Notes: generated from the letters alone by a model not told the origin. Shown: positions 8,042 to 16,419, counted from the first letter of the stretch. The stretch: DNA of 64,000 nucleotides from Arthrobacter sp. Soil763 (GCF_001428365.1 NZ_LMSH01000001.1:191685-255684), one strand, 5' to 3'. Program-made: numbers and translations.

Positions 8042-8746
8042 TTAGGAGCCTGACGACGTCTTCGGAAGTTCCGGGATCGCGGGAACCGTAGGGAGCGGGC
8101 TGGTCGGGATGGCGCGGCCGTTCTGGCCCGGCAGGCCGGGGACCACGGGGCGCTTGTCCGGCGTCGGGAGCACCCCTCCGCGCCCGCCGGCCGGAGGCGT
8201 GACGGCCGGGGCGTGCTGCCGCGGCGCCGGGACGGTGGCCAGGGGCGACGGCGACGCCGGGACGGCCGCGGCGGGGGCAGTCGTCGAGGTTCCGGCCGGC
8301 ACGGGCACCGGGGCGGCGGGAATGTCGGCGGGCGCGGTCCCGGCGGGTGCCGCGGGCGCCGGGGCAGGCTTTGCCGGCGTGAAGAGCACGGTGAAGGTGT
8401 GGCCCACGTTCTCGCGGAAGTCCGGGCTGGAGGCGGCCACGGCGCCGGCACCCAGGCTCATGGCACCGACGACGGCGCCGCCGATCAGGGCCATCCGGCG
8501 TTTGTGGCCGCGGCGGCGGTCGGCAAGGCTGGTGACATTGGCGGCAGCGGCCGGCGTTCCGGAGGCGGCCGGTGCGCCGGAGGCCAGCAGCGCGGCGAGG
8601 TCGGCCCGGGGCGCGGGCGCCTCGTCCGGGACGAGCGCCTGGAGGCCTTCCAGGGTGCTGCGCAGCTCGGTGGCTGCTTCGAGGCCGGAGTCACGGAGCA
8701 TCGCCTGGATGCTGCCATCCTGCTGGGTGTTGCGCGTGCCGGTCAT
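8042..8746 (-). CDS. Probable membrane anti-sigma factor, Ala/Pro-rich
   Basis: 234 aa: a soluble N-terminal part (1-82), basic residues DRRRGHKRR, one transmembrane helix at about 84-104, then about 130 extracytoplasmic residues that are mostly Ala, Pro, Thr and Val. That topology fits a regulator holding a sigma factor on the cytoplasmic side. It overlaps the ECF sigma gene by 4 bp (ATGA), as sigma/anti-sigma pairs commonly do. I see no HxxxCxxC zinc motif, so it is not a classical ZAS protein; it resembles in layout the Pro/Ala-rich RsdA of mycobacterial SigD. The function is inferred from position and topology, not from a recognised domain. Confidence 0.7.
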   Translation of the reverse strand: MTGTRNTQQDGSIQAMLRDSGLEAATELRSTLEGLQALVPDEAPAPRADLAALLASGAPAASGTPAAAANVTSLADRRRGHKRRMALIGGAVVGAMSLGAGAVAASSPDFRENVGHTFTVLFTPAKPAPAPAAPAGTAPADIPAAPVPVPAGTSTTAPAAAVPASPSPLATVPAPRQHAPAVTPPAGGRGGVLPTPDKRPVVPGLPGQNGRAIPTSPLPTVPAIPELPKTSSGS

Positions 8747-9291
8747 GATGCTGCGTGGTCCTTTTCGGTTACCAGTTCGCGCAGGGCAGTGAGCCCGCGC
8801 CGCTGAAGCTGTTTGATGGCACCCGGGGTCTTACCCATGATGCCGGCCACCTGTTCGATGGAGAGGTCCGCGACGATCCGCAGAACCAGGACTTCCCGTT
8901 GCTCCTCGTTGAGCAGGGACAGTGTGTGGGAGAGGCCGCCGAGCGAGCCGAGCGCCTCATCCTCGGCCGAGGCCGAATGCCGGGCGTCGTTCAGCGGGTC
9001 GTACTCAGCCAGGTGCGGCGTCCGTTCGGAGCGCCGGTGGTGGTCGACCAGCCTGGCGTGGGCGACTGAAAAAATGAAGGTCCGTAACCCCTTGTGGCCA
9101 CCGGTGACGCCTGCCAGTTTCGGCAGTACATCGACGAAGACGTCCTGCGTCAGCGCCTCGGCGTCGTCAACGCCCTTGGCCCGGAAGTAGCCAAGTACCG
9201 CAGGGGAAATCACCGTGTAGACAGCGCTGAAACCGGAGGGGTCGCCAGCCAGGGCGGCTGACAACTCGTCATCGCTCAGCTGGTCTGCCAA
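8743..9291 (-). CDS. ECF-type RNA polymerase sigma factor
   Basis: 182 aa, the size of an extracytoplasmic-function sigma factor with only regions 2 and 4. Region 2 is visible as VLGYFRAKGVDDAEALTQDV followed by LRTFIFSVAHARLVDHHRR (residues about 33-87). Region 4 contains LNEEQREVLVLRIVADLSIEQ and the recognition-helix segment KTPGAIKQLQRRGL (about 127-168). The start is a TTG at 9291 preceded by AAGGAA; no better start is in frame. Coupled by 4 bp to the anti-sigma gene. Overall form recalls mycobacterial SigD. A candidate target promoter with the SigD-like pattern GTAAC-N16-CGAT is at 10113-10138, ahead of the exported protein gene. Confidence 0.9.
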   Translation of the reverse strand: MADQLSDDELSAALAGDPSGFSAVYTVISPAVLGYFRAKGVDDAEALTQDVFVDVLPKLAGVTGGHKGLRTFIFSVAHARLVDHHRRSERTPHLAEYDPLNDARHSASAEDEALGSLGGLSHTLSLLNEEQREVLVLRIVADLSIEQVAGIMGKTPGAIKQLQRRGLTALRELVTEKDHAAS

Positions 9292-9315
9292 GAGGCGTTC
9301 CTTCCGTTACTGCTA

Positions 9316-9351
9316 GGGGTGCGGCCCCCGATAGTCTAGCGGCCGCACCCC
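9316..9351 (-). terminator. Terminator hairpin downstream of the exported-protein gene
   Basis: Perfect 11-bp inverted repeat GGGGTGCGGCC (9316-9326) / GGCCGCACCCC (9341-9351) with a 14-nt A/T-containing loop, between the exported-protein stop (9380) and the sigma start (9291). The loop holds TAGACT on the minus strand, so a promoter for the sigma gene may overlap the terminator; that part is a guess. Confidence 0.6.
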
Positions 9352-9379
9352 GTCACCTCCGAAGGGAGGCGTTTAGTGC

Positions 9380-9880
9380 TTACTTGTCGAGCTTCGGCAG
9401 CTCAACCGACGGGTCGGCCGGAACGGCGGGGACCGCCGGGGTGGCCGGAACGCCCTTGGCGGCCGGGACGGCCGGGGTCGCGACGGTTACGCCGGCGTGG
9501 GCCTTGGCTTCGGCAGCGCCCTTGGCGTTGGCGGCACCTTCGACGGAGGCGTCAACAGCGGCACCGTCCTTGTCGGCGGAGACGGAGCCCTCGGCGGTGC
9601 CTTCGGCGTCCTCGGTGGCTTCGACGTCGGCGTCGGCGTCGCCCTTGGCAGCGCCGTCAACGCTCGGGGCGGCCGGAACGGCCGGGGTGGCGGGAACAGC
9701 GGGCAGCTCCGTGGCCGGAACGGCGGGAACGGCCGGGGTGGCGGGCGTAGCCTGGTTCACTTCAGCCTGCTGGGTGCTGGAAACCTGGGCCGCGTTGGCC
9801 AGGCCGATGCCGGAGAAGCCTCCGACCGCCAGAATAGCGGCGCCGACAGCAATCTTGGTGGTCTTGCTAACACTCTTCAT
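9380..9880 (-). CDS. Exported low-complexity Ala/Pro/Val-rich protein
   Basis: 166 aa. The N-terminus MKSVSKTTKIAVGAAILAVG, followed by a small-residue stretch ending ANA-AQ, is a Sec signal peptide with likely cleavage near residue 30. The mature protein has two blocks of tandem (P)AVPA/TPAVPA repeats at both ends and an acidic Ala/Asp/Glu-rich middle (GDADADVEATEDAEGTAEGS). No cysteine or enzyme motif is seen. I chose the ATG at 9880 for its SD (AAAGGATG) and because the signal peptide begins there; an upstream in-frame start would put hydrophilic residues in front. Preceded by a leader of about 200 nt with three hairpins. Likely part of the ECF regulon of the next operon. Function unknown. 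Confidence 0.75.
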   Translation of the reverse strand: MKSVSKTTKIAVGAAILAVGGFSGIGLANAAQVSSTQQAEVNQATPATPAVPAVPATELPAVPATPAVPAAPSVDGAAKGDADADVEATEDAEGTAEGSVSADKDGAAVDASVEGAANAKGAAEAKAHAGVTVATPAVPAAKGVPATPAVPAVPADPSVELPKLDK

Positions 9881-9917
9881 GAAAAACGTACATCCTTTGG
9901 TTGGTTGAAGGCTGGCC

Positions 9918-10037
9918 GGCGCCTGATGGGGGCAGGCGCCAGCCTGCACTTACATTCGGGTTCCAGTCGGCACCTGATGGGGGCAGGTGCCCGTCGGATC
10001 CTTCTTTCGAAGCGCGGGGCCTGATGGGGCAGGCACC
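9918..10037 (-). ncRNA. Leader with three tandem C-rich-loop hairpins
   Basis: Three similar hairpins spaced about 50 nt apart. Copy 1: arms 9918-9925 / 9933-9940, 8 bp. Copy 2: arms 9969-9976 / 9984-9991, 8 bp. Copy 3: core arms 10019-10023 / 10030-10034. On the minus strand each reads CCTG-CCCCCAT-CAGG (copy 3 has CCCCAT) with outer stem pairs that change in a compensated way (GGCG/CGCC against GGCA/TGCC). Copies 2 and 3 also share a flanking CCGNCGGATCYTT on the plus strand. They lie in the predicted 5' leader of the exported-protein gene. I know no family that matches; the C-rich loops recall actinobacterial 6C RNAs. Confidence 0.55.
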
Positions 10038-10112
10038 CGACGGATCTTTCCCTGTAAGGCCGTCCGTCCGTGGTGGGGGGACCAGGCTCCGGGCGGCGCT
10101 TACAAAGGAGTA

Positions 10113-10138
10113 ATCGCCGGGACGTCCCGAAAGGTTAC
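10113..10138 (-). promoter_or_regulatory. Candidate ECF-type promoter for the exported-protein gene
   Basis: On the minus strand GTAACC (10138-10133), a 16-nt spacer and CGAT (10116-10113). From memory this matches the GTAACG-N16-CGAT pattern described for mycobacterial SigD. It would give a 5' leader of about 225 nt containing the three hairpins. A T-rich run (10153-10170 on the plus strand) lies just upstream. Confidence 0.4.
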
Positions 10139-10183
10139 GCGTCCGCTGAAAATTCTTTTTTCTTTTTTCGGCGGCGTTAAATG

Positions 10184-10221
10184 CGACAGCGGCGGCCCCT
10201 TTCCGGGGGCCGCCGCTGTCG
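10184..10221 (-). terminator. Terminator hairpin downstream of purA
   Basis: Perfect 16-bp GC-rich stem (10184-10199 with 10206-10221) and a 6-nt loop, starting 33 nt after the purA stop. It separates purA from the exported-protein leader. No U-tract follows on the minus strand. Confidence 0.75.
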
Positions 10222-10253
10222 TGAGTCCGGGACCGCGCGCTAGCGCGATACCG

Positions 10254-11543
10254 CTAGTCGTTGATCAGGTCGTTGACCACAATCGTCTGGTCCCGGTCCG
10301 GGCCGACGCCGATCGCGGAGAAGCGGGTGCCGGAAAGCTTCTCCAGGGCCAGCACGTAGTTCCGGGCATTCTCCGGGAGGTCGTCCAGGGTGCGGGCGCC
10401 GGTGATGTCCTCGGTCCAGCCCTCGAAGTACTCGAAGATCGGCTTCGCGTGGTGGAACTCGGTCTGGGTCATCGGCATTTCGTCGTGCCGGACGCCGTCG
10501 ACGTCGTAGGCCACGCAGACCGGGATCTGTTCGATGCCGGTGAGCACGTCCAGCTTGGTGACGAAGTAGTCGGTGAAGCCGTTCACGCGGGAGGCGTGGC
10601 GCGCCAGCACCGCGTCGTACCAGCCGCAACGGCGCGGCCGGCCGGTGTTGACGCCGAACTCCCCGCCGGTCTTCTGCAGGTAGACGCCCATGTCATCGAA
10701 CAGTTCCGTCGGGAACGGCCCGGCACCGACGCGGGTGGTGTAGGCCTTGATAATGCCGATCGACCGGGAAATCCGGGTGGGGCCGATGCCCGAGCCGACG
10801 GAGGCGCCGCCGGCCGTCGGGTTGGACGAGGTGACGAACGGGTAGGTGCCGTGGTCGACGTCGAGGAACGTGGCCTGGCCGCCCTCCATGAGCACCACCT
10901 TGCCATCGTCCAGCGCCTTGTTCAGCACGAAGGTGCTGTCGATGACCAGCGGGCGGAGGCGTTCTGCGAAGGACAGGAAGTAGTCGACGATCTCGTCCAC
11001 CTCGATGTCGCGGCGGTTGTATACCTTGACCAGCAGCTCGTTCTTCTGCCGCAGCGAGCCCTCGACCTTCTGGCGAAGGATGGAAGCGTCGAAGACGTCC
11101 TGCACGCGGATGCCGAGGCGGGCCACCTTGTCCATGTAGGCCGGACCGATGCCGCGGCCGGTGGTGCCGATGGCGCGGCTGCCGAGGAACCGTTCGGTGA
11201 CCTTGTCCAGCACCTGGTGGTAGGGGGCCACGAGGTGGGCGTTGGCGGAGACGCGCAGCCGGGAGGTGTCCGCACCGCGGGCTTCGAGGCCGTCGATCTC
11301 CTGGAACAGGGCCTCAAGGTTCACCACGCAGCCGTTGCCGATCACCGGGACCGCGTTCGGGCTCAGGATGCCGGCCGGAAGGAGCTTCAGCTCATACTTC
11401 TCACCGCCCACGACGACGGTGTGGCCGGCGTTGTTGCCGCCGTTCGGCTTGACGACGTAGTCGACGCGGCCGCCGAGCAGGTCGGTGGCCTTACCTTTGC
11501 CTTCGTCGCCCCACTGGGCTCCGACGATCACGATTGCTGGCAT
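10254..11543 (-). CDS. purA: Adenylosuccinate synthetase
   Basis: Catalyses GTP-dependent condensation of IMP and aspartate to adenylosuccinate, the first step from IMP to AMP; cytoplasmic, 429 aa, the standard length. The N-terminal P-loop GDEGKGK with catalytic Asp13, the NNAGHTVV motif with His41, [12 protein letters not shown], and ASSNPTAG-like [15 protein letters not shown] with [10 protein letters not shown] are all present. The start ATG at 11543 has a strong GGGAGGA SD; a longer reading upstream would not fit the family N-terminus. A good promoter lies about 100 bp upstream (11645-11672), so it is monocistronic, followed by the hairpin at 10184-10221. Confidence 0.97.
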   Translation of the reverse strand: MPAIVIVGAQWGDEGKGKATDLLGGRVDYVVKPNGGNNAGHTVVVGGEKYELKLLPAGILSPNAVPVIGNGCVVNLEALFQEIDGLEARGADTSRLRVSANAHLVAPYHQVLDKVTERFLGSRAIGTTGRGIGPAYMDKVARLGIRVQDVFDASILRQKVEGSLRQKNELLVKVYNRRDIEVDEIVDYFLSFAERLRPLVIDSTFVLNKALDDGKVVLMEGGQATFLDVDHGTYPFVTSSNPTAGGASVGSGIGPTRISRSIGIIKAYTTRVGAGPFPTELFDDMGVYLQKTGGEFGVNTGRPRRCGWYDAVLARHASRVNGFTDYFVTKLDVLTGIEQIPVCVAYDVDGVRHDEMPMTQTEFHHAKPIFEYFEGWTEDITGARTLDDLPENARNYVLALEKLSGTRFSAIGVGPDRDQTIVVNDLIND

Positions 11544-11644
11544 GGGATCCTCCCCCATTCGTTCGGGCCGCACTCCGACTGAGTCACCGGACGTGGTCCG
11601 CCGGGTGGTCAACGCAGCACAGCGCCGTTCATGAGAATGCCCCG

Positions 11645-11672
11645 AATCTACCGCTGCTGCTCTTGCCATCAA
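11645..11672 (-). promoter_or_regulatory. Sigma-A type promoter of purA
   Basis: Minus-strand TTGATG (11672-11667), 16-nt spacer, TAGATT (11650-11645). The predicted start near 11638 gives a leader of about 95 nt. I see no purine riboswitch-like structure in the leader. Confidence 0.55.
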
Positions 11673-11810
11673 CGCCAGGGTCCGGGGCTCTTACCACCCA
11701 AGTTTAGCCGAAAACGCCGGACCGCACCGTTTTTGGCGCCGGTCCGCGGGCCTCCGACACATAGCGGGCACGACTTGCGGGCCGGGGCCGCGTGGAATTA
11801 GCTGGGAGTG

Positions 11811-11925
11811 ACCATCCCGAGCGGCCGAGGGACCTGGACCGTTGACGCCGCAGCAACCCCGCCGTTCCGGCCCGCTTTCCGCGGACCCCGTGGCCGGCAC
11901 CGGTGCTACCGCCAGGACCGATGGA
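11811..11925 (+). promoter_or_regulatory. SAM riboswitch (S-box superfamily, SAM-I/SAM-IV type)
   Basis: Recognisable core: GAGCGGCCGAGGGACCTGG (from 11819), then GACGCCGCAGCAACC (11844 onward) and GGTGCTACC before the closing segment CCAGGACC. The P1 helix pairs CCATC (11812-11816) with GATGG (11920-11924) and P2 pairs GCGGC (11821-11825) with GCCGC (11847-11851). The SD of the next gene (AAAGGA, 11925-11930) abuts P1, which fits control of translation or readthrough by S-adenosylmethionine. The promoter may be TTGCGG (11775-11780)-N17-TTAGCT. The family is clear by eye; the subclass is not. Confidence 0.8.
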
Positions 11926-11938
11926 AAGGAACCCCGCC

Positions 11939-13147
11939 ATGTCCCAAAACACAGACCATATCCGCGTCACCCACGCCGGCTCGTTGCCCCGCACCCCGGA
12001 GCTGATCGCGGCGAACGAGGCGAAGGAAGCCGACGGCATCACCCCCGAGTTCCTGGACCTGCTGGAGACCTCCGTGATCGACGTCGTCCAGCGCCAGAAG
12101 GACCTGGGCATCGACATCCCCAACGACGGCGAATACGGGCACACGATGTCCAGTTCGGTCGACTACGGCGCTTGGTGGAACTACTCCTTCTCGCGGCTCG
12201 GCGGCCTGGAACCGACCGACGTCGACCGCTGGGCCGACGCGCAGGTGCACCGGTCCTCCCCCGGCCACATCGTCCTGACCTCGTTCCCGGACCGCCGCGA
12301 CCGGCAGAAGTTCAACGACGCCTACAACGACCCCTCCTCCGGGATCCTGGCCCACCGCAAGGCCGTCACCCAGCCGAAGATTGCCGGGCCGCTGACCTAC
12401 ACCGGGCAGGCGCTCGTGGGCTCGGACGTGGCCAACCTCAAGACCGGCCTCGCCGCGGCAGGCCTGGCGGAAGGCTTCGTCGCGTCCCTCTCCCCCGGCT
12501 CCTGCGCCCGGGTGGCCAACGAGTACTACAAGAGCGATGAGGAGCTCCTCTACGCCTGCGCCGATGCCATGCGCGAGGAGTACAAAGCCATCATCGACGC
12601 CGGCCTGACCGTCCAGCTGGACGACCCGTCGCTGGCCGAGAGCTGGGACCAGATCAACCCGGAACCGAGCCTCGAGGACTACCTGAAGTTCATCCAGCTC
12701 CGGGTCGAGGCCACCAACTGGGCCCTGCGCGACCTTCCGCAGGAGCAGATCCGGCTGCACGTCTGCTGGGGTTCCTGGCACGGCCCGCACACCACGGACA
12801 TTCCCTTCGCGGACATCATCGACTCGGTGCTGCAGGTCAACGCCGGCGCGTACTCCTTCGAAGCGGCCAACGTCCGGCACGAACACGAGTGGCGCGTCTG
12901 GGAAGACACCAAGCTCCCCGAGGGCAAGTCGATCATTCCCGGAGTCGTCTCGCACGCAACGAACGTCGTCGAGCACCCCGACCTGGTGGCGGACCGGATT
13001 GTGCGCTTCGCCGAACTGGTGGGCCGCGAGAACGTGATCGCCTCCACGGACTGCGGTCTCGGCGGCCGCGTCCACCCGCAGATCGCCTTCGCCAAGCTCG
13101 AAGCGCTCGGCGAGGGCGCACGGCGGGCCAGCGCCCGGCTCTGGTAG
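11939..13147 (+). CDS. Cobalamin-independent methionine synthase (MetE C-terminal domain) family protein
   Basis: 402-aa TIM-barrel protein matching the catalytic C-terminal half of MetE; it lacks the N-terminal half of a full-length MetE (about 750 aa). Zinc-site residues appear as HVCWGSWHGPH (His and Cys near 281-283), FEAANVRHEHEW (Glu near 310) and STDCGLGGR (Cys near 372). The N-terminal VTHAGSLPRTPEL is typical of this family, which includes short methionine synthases and thiol alkyltransferases such as epoxyalkane:CoM transferase. A SAM riboswitch directly in front argues for methionine synthesis or another SAM-repressed methyl transfer. Start ATG chosen for its AAAGGA SD just after the riboswitch. 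Methyl donor and acceptor are unknown. Confidence 0.87.
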   Translation: MSQNTDHIRVTHAGSLPRTPELIAANEAKEADGITPEFLDLLETSVIDVVQRQKDLGIDIPNDGEYGHTMSSSVDYGAWWNYSFSRLGGLEPTDVDRWADAQVHRSSPGHIVLTSFPDRRDRQKFNDAYNDPSSGILAHRKAVTQPKIAGPLTYTGQALVGSDVANLKTGLAAAGLAEGFVASLSPGSCARVANEYYKSDEELLYACADAMREEYKAIIDAGLTVQLDDPSLAESWDQINPEPSLEDYLKFIQLRVEATNWALRDLPQEQIRLHVCWGSWHGPHTTDIPFADIIDSVLQVNAGAYSFEAANVRHEHEWRVWEDTKLPEGKSIIPGVVSHATNVVEHPDLVADRIVRFAELVGRENVIASTDCGLGGRVHPQIAFAKLEALGEGARRASARLW

Positions 13148-13185
13148 CCGCCGCCGCGACACGCCGGGCACGCGGCGGGGCTTGG

Positions 13186-13283
13186 TAGACTGGTTATGAC
13201 CGGGCAGGAACCGGTCCACCCACATTTCCAAACCATACCGGCCGTCGCGGGCCCGTCTTTCGTCGTGCCCGCGGCCGGTATGG
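13186..13283 (+). promoter_or_regulatory. Promoter and structured leader of the glycosylase-like gene
   Basis: TAGACT at 13186-13191 looks like a -10 element. The following leader has a small hairpin GACCGG/CCGGTC (13198-13203 / 13211-13216) and a large one (13233-13283) with a stem of about 17 bp broken by a 3-nt bulge. The large hairpin may terminate transcription from the upstream gene or attenuate the downstream one. Confidence 0.45.
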
Positions 13284-13316
13284 CGCTTTGCCAATCCGCA
13301 GGAGACCCCGCAAGAC

Positions 13317-13949
13317 ATGACAGCCCTGGCCACAGAAAATTTCCGCGAACAGCTCCTGAGCCGGCGTTATGACGCCAACGTCGCCCCGGTCAACGAACTC
13401 TGCGACACCCTGCAGGCCGCCAAAGCTGGCACCACCGTCCCCTACGTGGATCCCGCACACGACATCGACGAGTGCCGCATCATCAGCCTGTACTCCAACA
13501 TCGGAACCGCGGACCCGTCCGGGTTCATCACCGCCGGCGACGAGGAAGCCGCCACCCGCATGCTCGGCATCCAGTGGAAGCTCGGGTTGCGCCCCGAATA
13601 CGTCATGCCCTGGAACGTCCACCCCTGGCACGTGGCCGGCGAGCCCAACGGCAAGTTCACCCCGGACCAAATCTCGGCGGGCCTGAAGCCGCTGCTGAAG
13701 TTCCTCGCCCTGGTGCCGCGGGCGTCCGTGATCGTGGCGCACGGCACCGAGGCCAACCGGCTGGCCAACCTGCTGCTCAAGACCGAGGTGCCGATGATCT
13801 GGCGCCGCGGGCTGAAGACGTACAAGGTGCGTTCGCTCAGCGGCCGTGCCTTCGCCGGCACCCCGGCCCGCCAGGAGCAGTACCTCGAAGAGATGCGCGT
13901 GGCCTACGCCGACGCGATGGCGCGCACCGGGCTGGCCAAAGCCAGCTAA
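13317..13949 (+). CDS. Uracil-DNA glycosylase-superfamily protein
   Basis: 210 aa. The UDG-like fold is suggested by a mid-protein segment MPWNVHPWHVAGEPN, analogous to the hydrophobic/Asn-containing active-site loop, and by the later VIVAHGTEANRL resembling the HPS(x)R-type second motif with GTEA in its place. Such proteins are annotated as uracil-DNA glycosylase in Arthrobacter-like genomes and would excise uracil from DNA. The ATG at 13317 has an AGGAG SD 12 nt upstream. The motifs are diverged, so a true glycosylase activity is not certain. It stands alone between a structured leader and a strong terminator. Confidence 0.65.
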   Translation: MTALATENFREQLLSRRYDANVAPVNELCDTLQAAKAGTTVPYVDPAHDIDECRIISLYSNIGTADPSGFITAGDEEAATRMLGIQWKLGLRPEYVMPWNVHPWHVAGEPNGKFTPDQISAGLKPLLKFLALVPRASVIVAHGTEANRLANLLLKTEVPMIWRRGLKTYKVRSLSGRAFAGTPARQEQYLEEMRVAYADAMARTGLAKAS

Positions 13950-13984
13950 CCGGCCTCACGCCGAGGGCCCAAGGCCTTAAACGA

Positions 13985-14024
13985 CGACGGCGGGCGTCCA
14001 CCTTTCGGTGGGCGCCCGCCGTCG
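13985..14024. terminator. Bidirectional terminator
   Basis: 18-nt arms (13985-14002 / 14007-14024) with a TTTC loop and one or two mismatches, GC-rich, between the convergent glycosylase-like gene and DUF3151 gene. Confidence 0.8.
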
Positions 14025-14042
14025 CATGTTCCCCTGCCGGTC

Positions 14043-14462
14043 CTAGGCTTCGATGGCTGCCTTGGCGGTGGGGTCTGATTCGTTCAGGAACTTCGCGATC
14101 CGCTCCGGTTCCTCCGCCTCGCCGATCGCCGCCGACGCGCGGCCGAGCGAGTAGAGGGCGCGCAGGAAGCCGCGGTTGGGCTCGTGCTCCCATGGGATCG
14201 GCCCGGCCCCGCGCCAGCCGTTGCGGCGCAGCGCGTCCAGTCCGCGGTGGTATCCCACCCGGGCGTAGGCGTAGGAATCGATGGTCCGGCCTTCCTTCCA
14301 CGCTTCCTCGGCCAGCACGGCCCAGAGCAGCGAGGACGTCGGGTGCTTCTCCACCAGGTCCAGCGCCTCGTGGCCTGCTTCCAGGCCCGCGGTGACCTCG
14401 GTCTCGGCGGGCAGGAGCGTGGGTTCGGGGCCCAGCAGGTTCTTGCGGAACTCGTCCGACAT
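14043..14462 (-). CDS. DUF3151 family protein
   Basis: 139-aa cytoplasmic protein matching the actinobacterial DUF3151 family: MSDEFRKNLLGPEPTLLP at the start, then SSLLWAVLAEEAWKEGRTIDSYAYARVGYHRGLDALRRNGWRG (given here only as landmarks, about residues 43-86) and WEHEPNRGFLRALYSLGRA. The helical repeats look like a small TPR-like fold. The gene lies 1 nt after fbaA on the same strand, a pairing conserved in actinobacteria, so it is co-transcribed with the aldolase. Function is unknown. Confidence 0.85.
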   Translation of the reverse strand: MSDEFRKNLLGPEPTLLPAETEVTAGLEAGHEALDLVEKHPTSSLLWAVLAEEAWKEGRTIDSYAYARVGYHRGLDALRRNGWRGAGPIPWEHEPNRGFLRALYSLGRASAAIGEAEEPERIAKFLNESDPTAKAAIEA

Positions 14463-14463
14463 G

Positions 14464-15483
<1,020 letters not shown>

Positions 15484-15680
15484 GCTGACTCCTCATGTGA
15501 ATTTCGTCTGCGGGCTGGGTTGACCCTGGAGTGAACCTCGTCGGCTACGCACCATCCTAGCCATTCCTCTGCTGCGGCAGTGTTTCCGGTCACGCAGCCC
15601 CTGTAACAGTCGCCCCGCCGCTCCCTCCGCCGAGGCGGCAGTTCACGCCCTGGCCCGGTGCGGGCACGCGGCGGGCGGCG

Positions 15681-16367
15681 TTACCCCGGCAGCTGGTTGA
15701 AGACGTGCCGGCGGATCCAGGCGTGCATCGCGATCGCGGCGGCGGACGCGGCGTTGATTGAGCGGGTGGAGCCGAACTGTTCGATCGAGAGGGTCGCAAC
15801 GGCGGCGGCGTGGACCTCCGGGCTCAGGCCCGGACCCTCCTGGCCGAAGACCAGCACGCAGTCCCGCGGCAGGTCGTAGGTCTCCAGCGGAACGGAGTCG
15901 GGGAAGATGTCGATTCCGATGACGGCCAGGCCCTCGGCCTGCGCCCAGGCCGCGAACTCCTCCACCGTGGCGTGGTGCCGGACGTGCTGGTAGCGGTCGG
16001 TGACCATCGCTCCGCGCCGGTTCCAGCGGCGTCGTCCGATAATGTGCACTTCTTTGGCCAGGAAGGCGTTGGCGCTGCGCACCACCGTGCCGATGTTCAT
16101 GTCGTGCTGCCAATTCTCAATGGCGATGTGGAAGTTGTGGCGCCGGGAGTCCAGCTCGGCCACGATCGCCTCGTGCTTCCAGTACCGGTACTTATCCAGC
16201 ACGTTCCGGCGGTCACCGTCGGCGAGCAGGTCCGGGTCCCAGTGTTCGCCCTCCGGCCAGTCGCCCGGCCAGGGGCCGACGCCGACCTCCGCCTTCGGCT
16301 CCGCCCCGCCGTCGGAGGCGGCCGACTGGTCGGATGCGGGTTCGCGGAGAGTCTCGGGTTCAGTCAC
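15681..16367 (-). CDS. TrmH/SpoU-family RNA 2'-O-methyltransferase
   Basis: SAM-dependent RNA ribose methylase of the SPOUT (knotted) class, 228 aa. The family motifs are HDMNIGTVVRSANAF (motif 1, residues about 90-104), VFGQEGPGLS (motif 2, about 174-183) and SIEQFGSTRSINAASAAAIAMHAW (motif 3 region), of which the last usually reads NVS. The first 50 residues are acidic and disordered-looking. The GTG at 16367 lies 6 nt after a TAATGT -10 element, so the transcript is probably leaderless. Which tRNA or rRNA nucleotide is modified cannot be told. It is divergent from the HAD phosphatase, and the two -10 elements overlap. Confidence 0.88.
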   Translation of the reverse strand: MTEPETLREPASDQSAASDGGAEPKAEVGVGPWPGDWPEGEHWDPDLLADGDRRNVLDKYRYWKHEAIVAELDSRRHNFHIAIENWQHDMNIGTVVRSANAFLAKEVHIIGRRRWNRRGAMVTDRYQHVRHHATVEEFAAWAQAEGLAVIGIDIFPDSVPLETYDLPRDCVLVFGQEGPGLSPEVHAAAVATLSIEQFGSTRSINAASAAAIAMHAWIRRHVFNQLPG

Positions 16368-16373
16368 GCATCA

Positions 16374-16383
16374 ACATTAGACT
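16374..16383. promoter_or_regulatory. Bidirectional promoter core with overlapping -10 elements
   Basis: ACATTAGACT contains TAGACT on the plus strand (16378-16383, toward the HAD phosphatase) and TAATGT on the minus strand (16379-16374, toward the RNA methylase). Two divergent -10 boxes thus share the central TA. Confidence 0.6.
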
Positions 16384-16419
16384 GGGACCGGAAGCGGAAC
16401 ACTATCGGCGGAGGGCACC

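Noticed and set aside
8042..8746. A classical zinc anti-sigma (ZAS) domain in the membrane anti-sigma
   Set aside because: No HxxxCxxC motif is present in the cytoplasmic part.
10141..10175. T-rich run as an AT-rich mobile-element scar
   Set aside because: It is only about 25 bp and sits where a promoter upstream region is expected; no repeats or transposase flank it.
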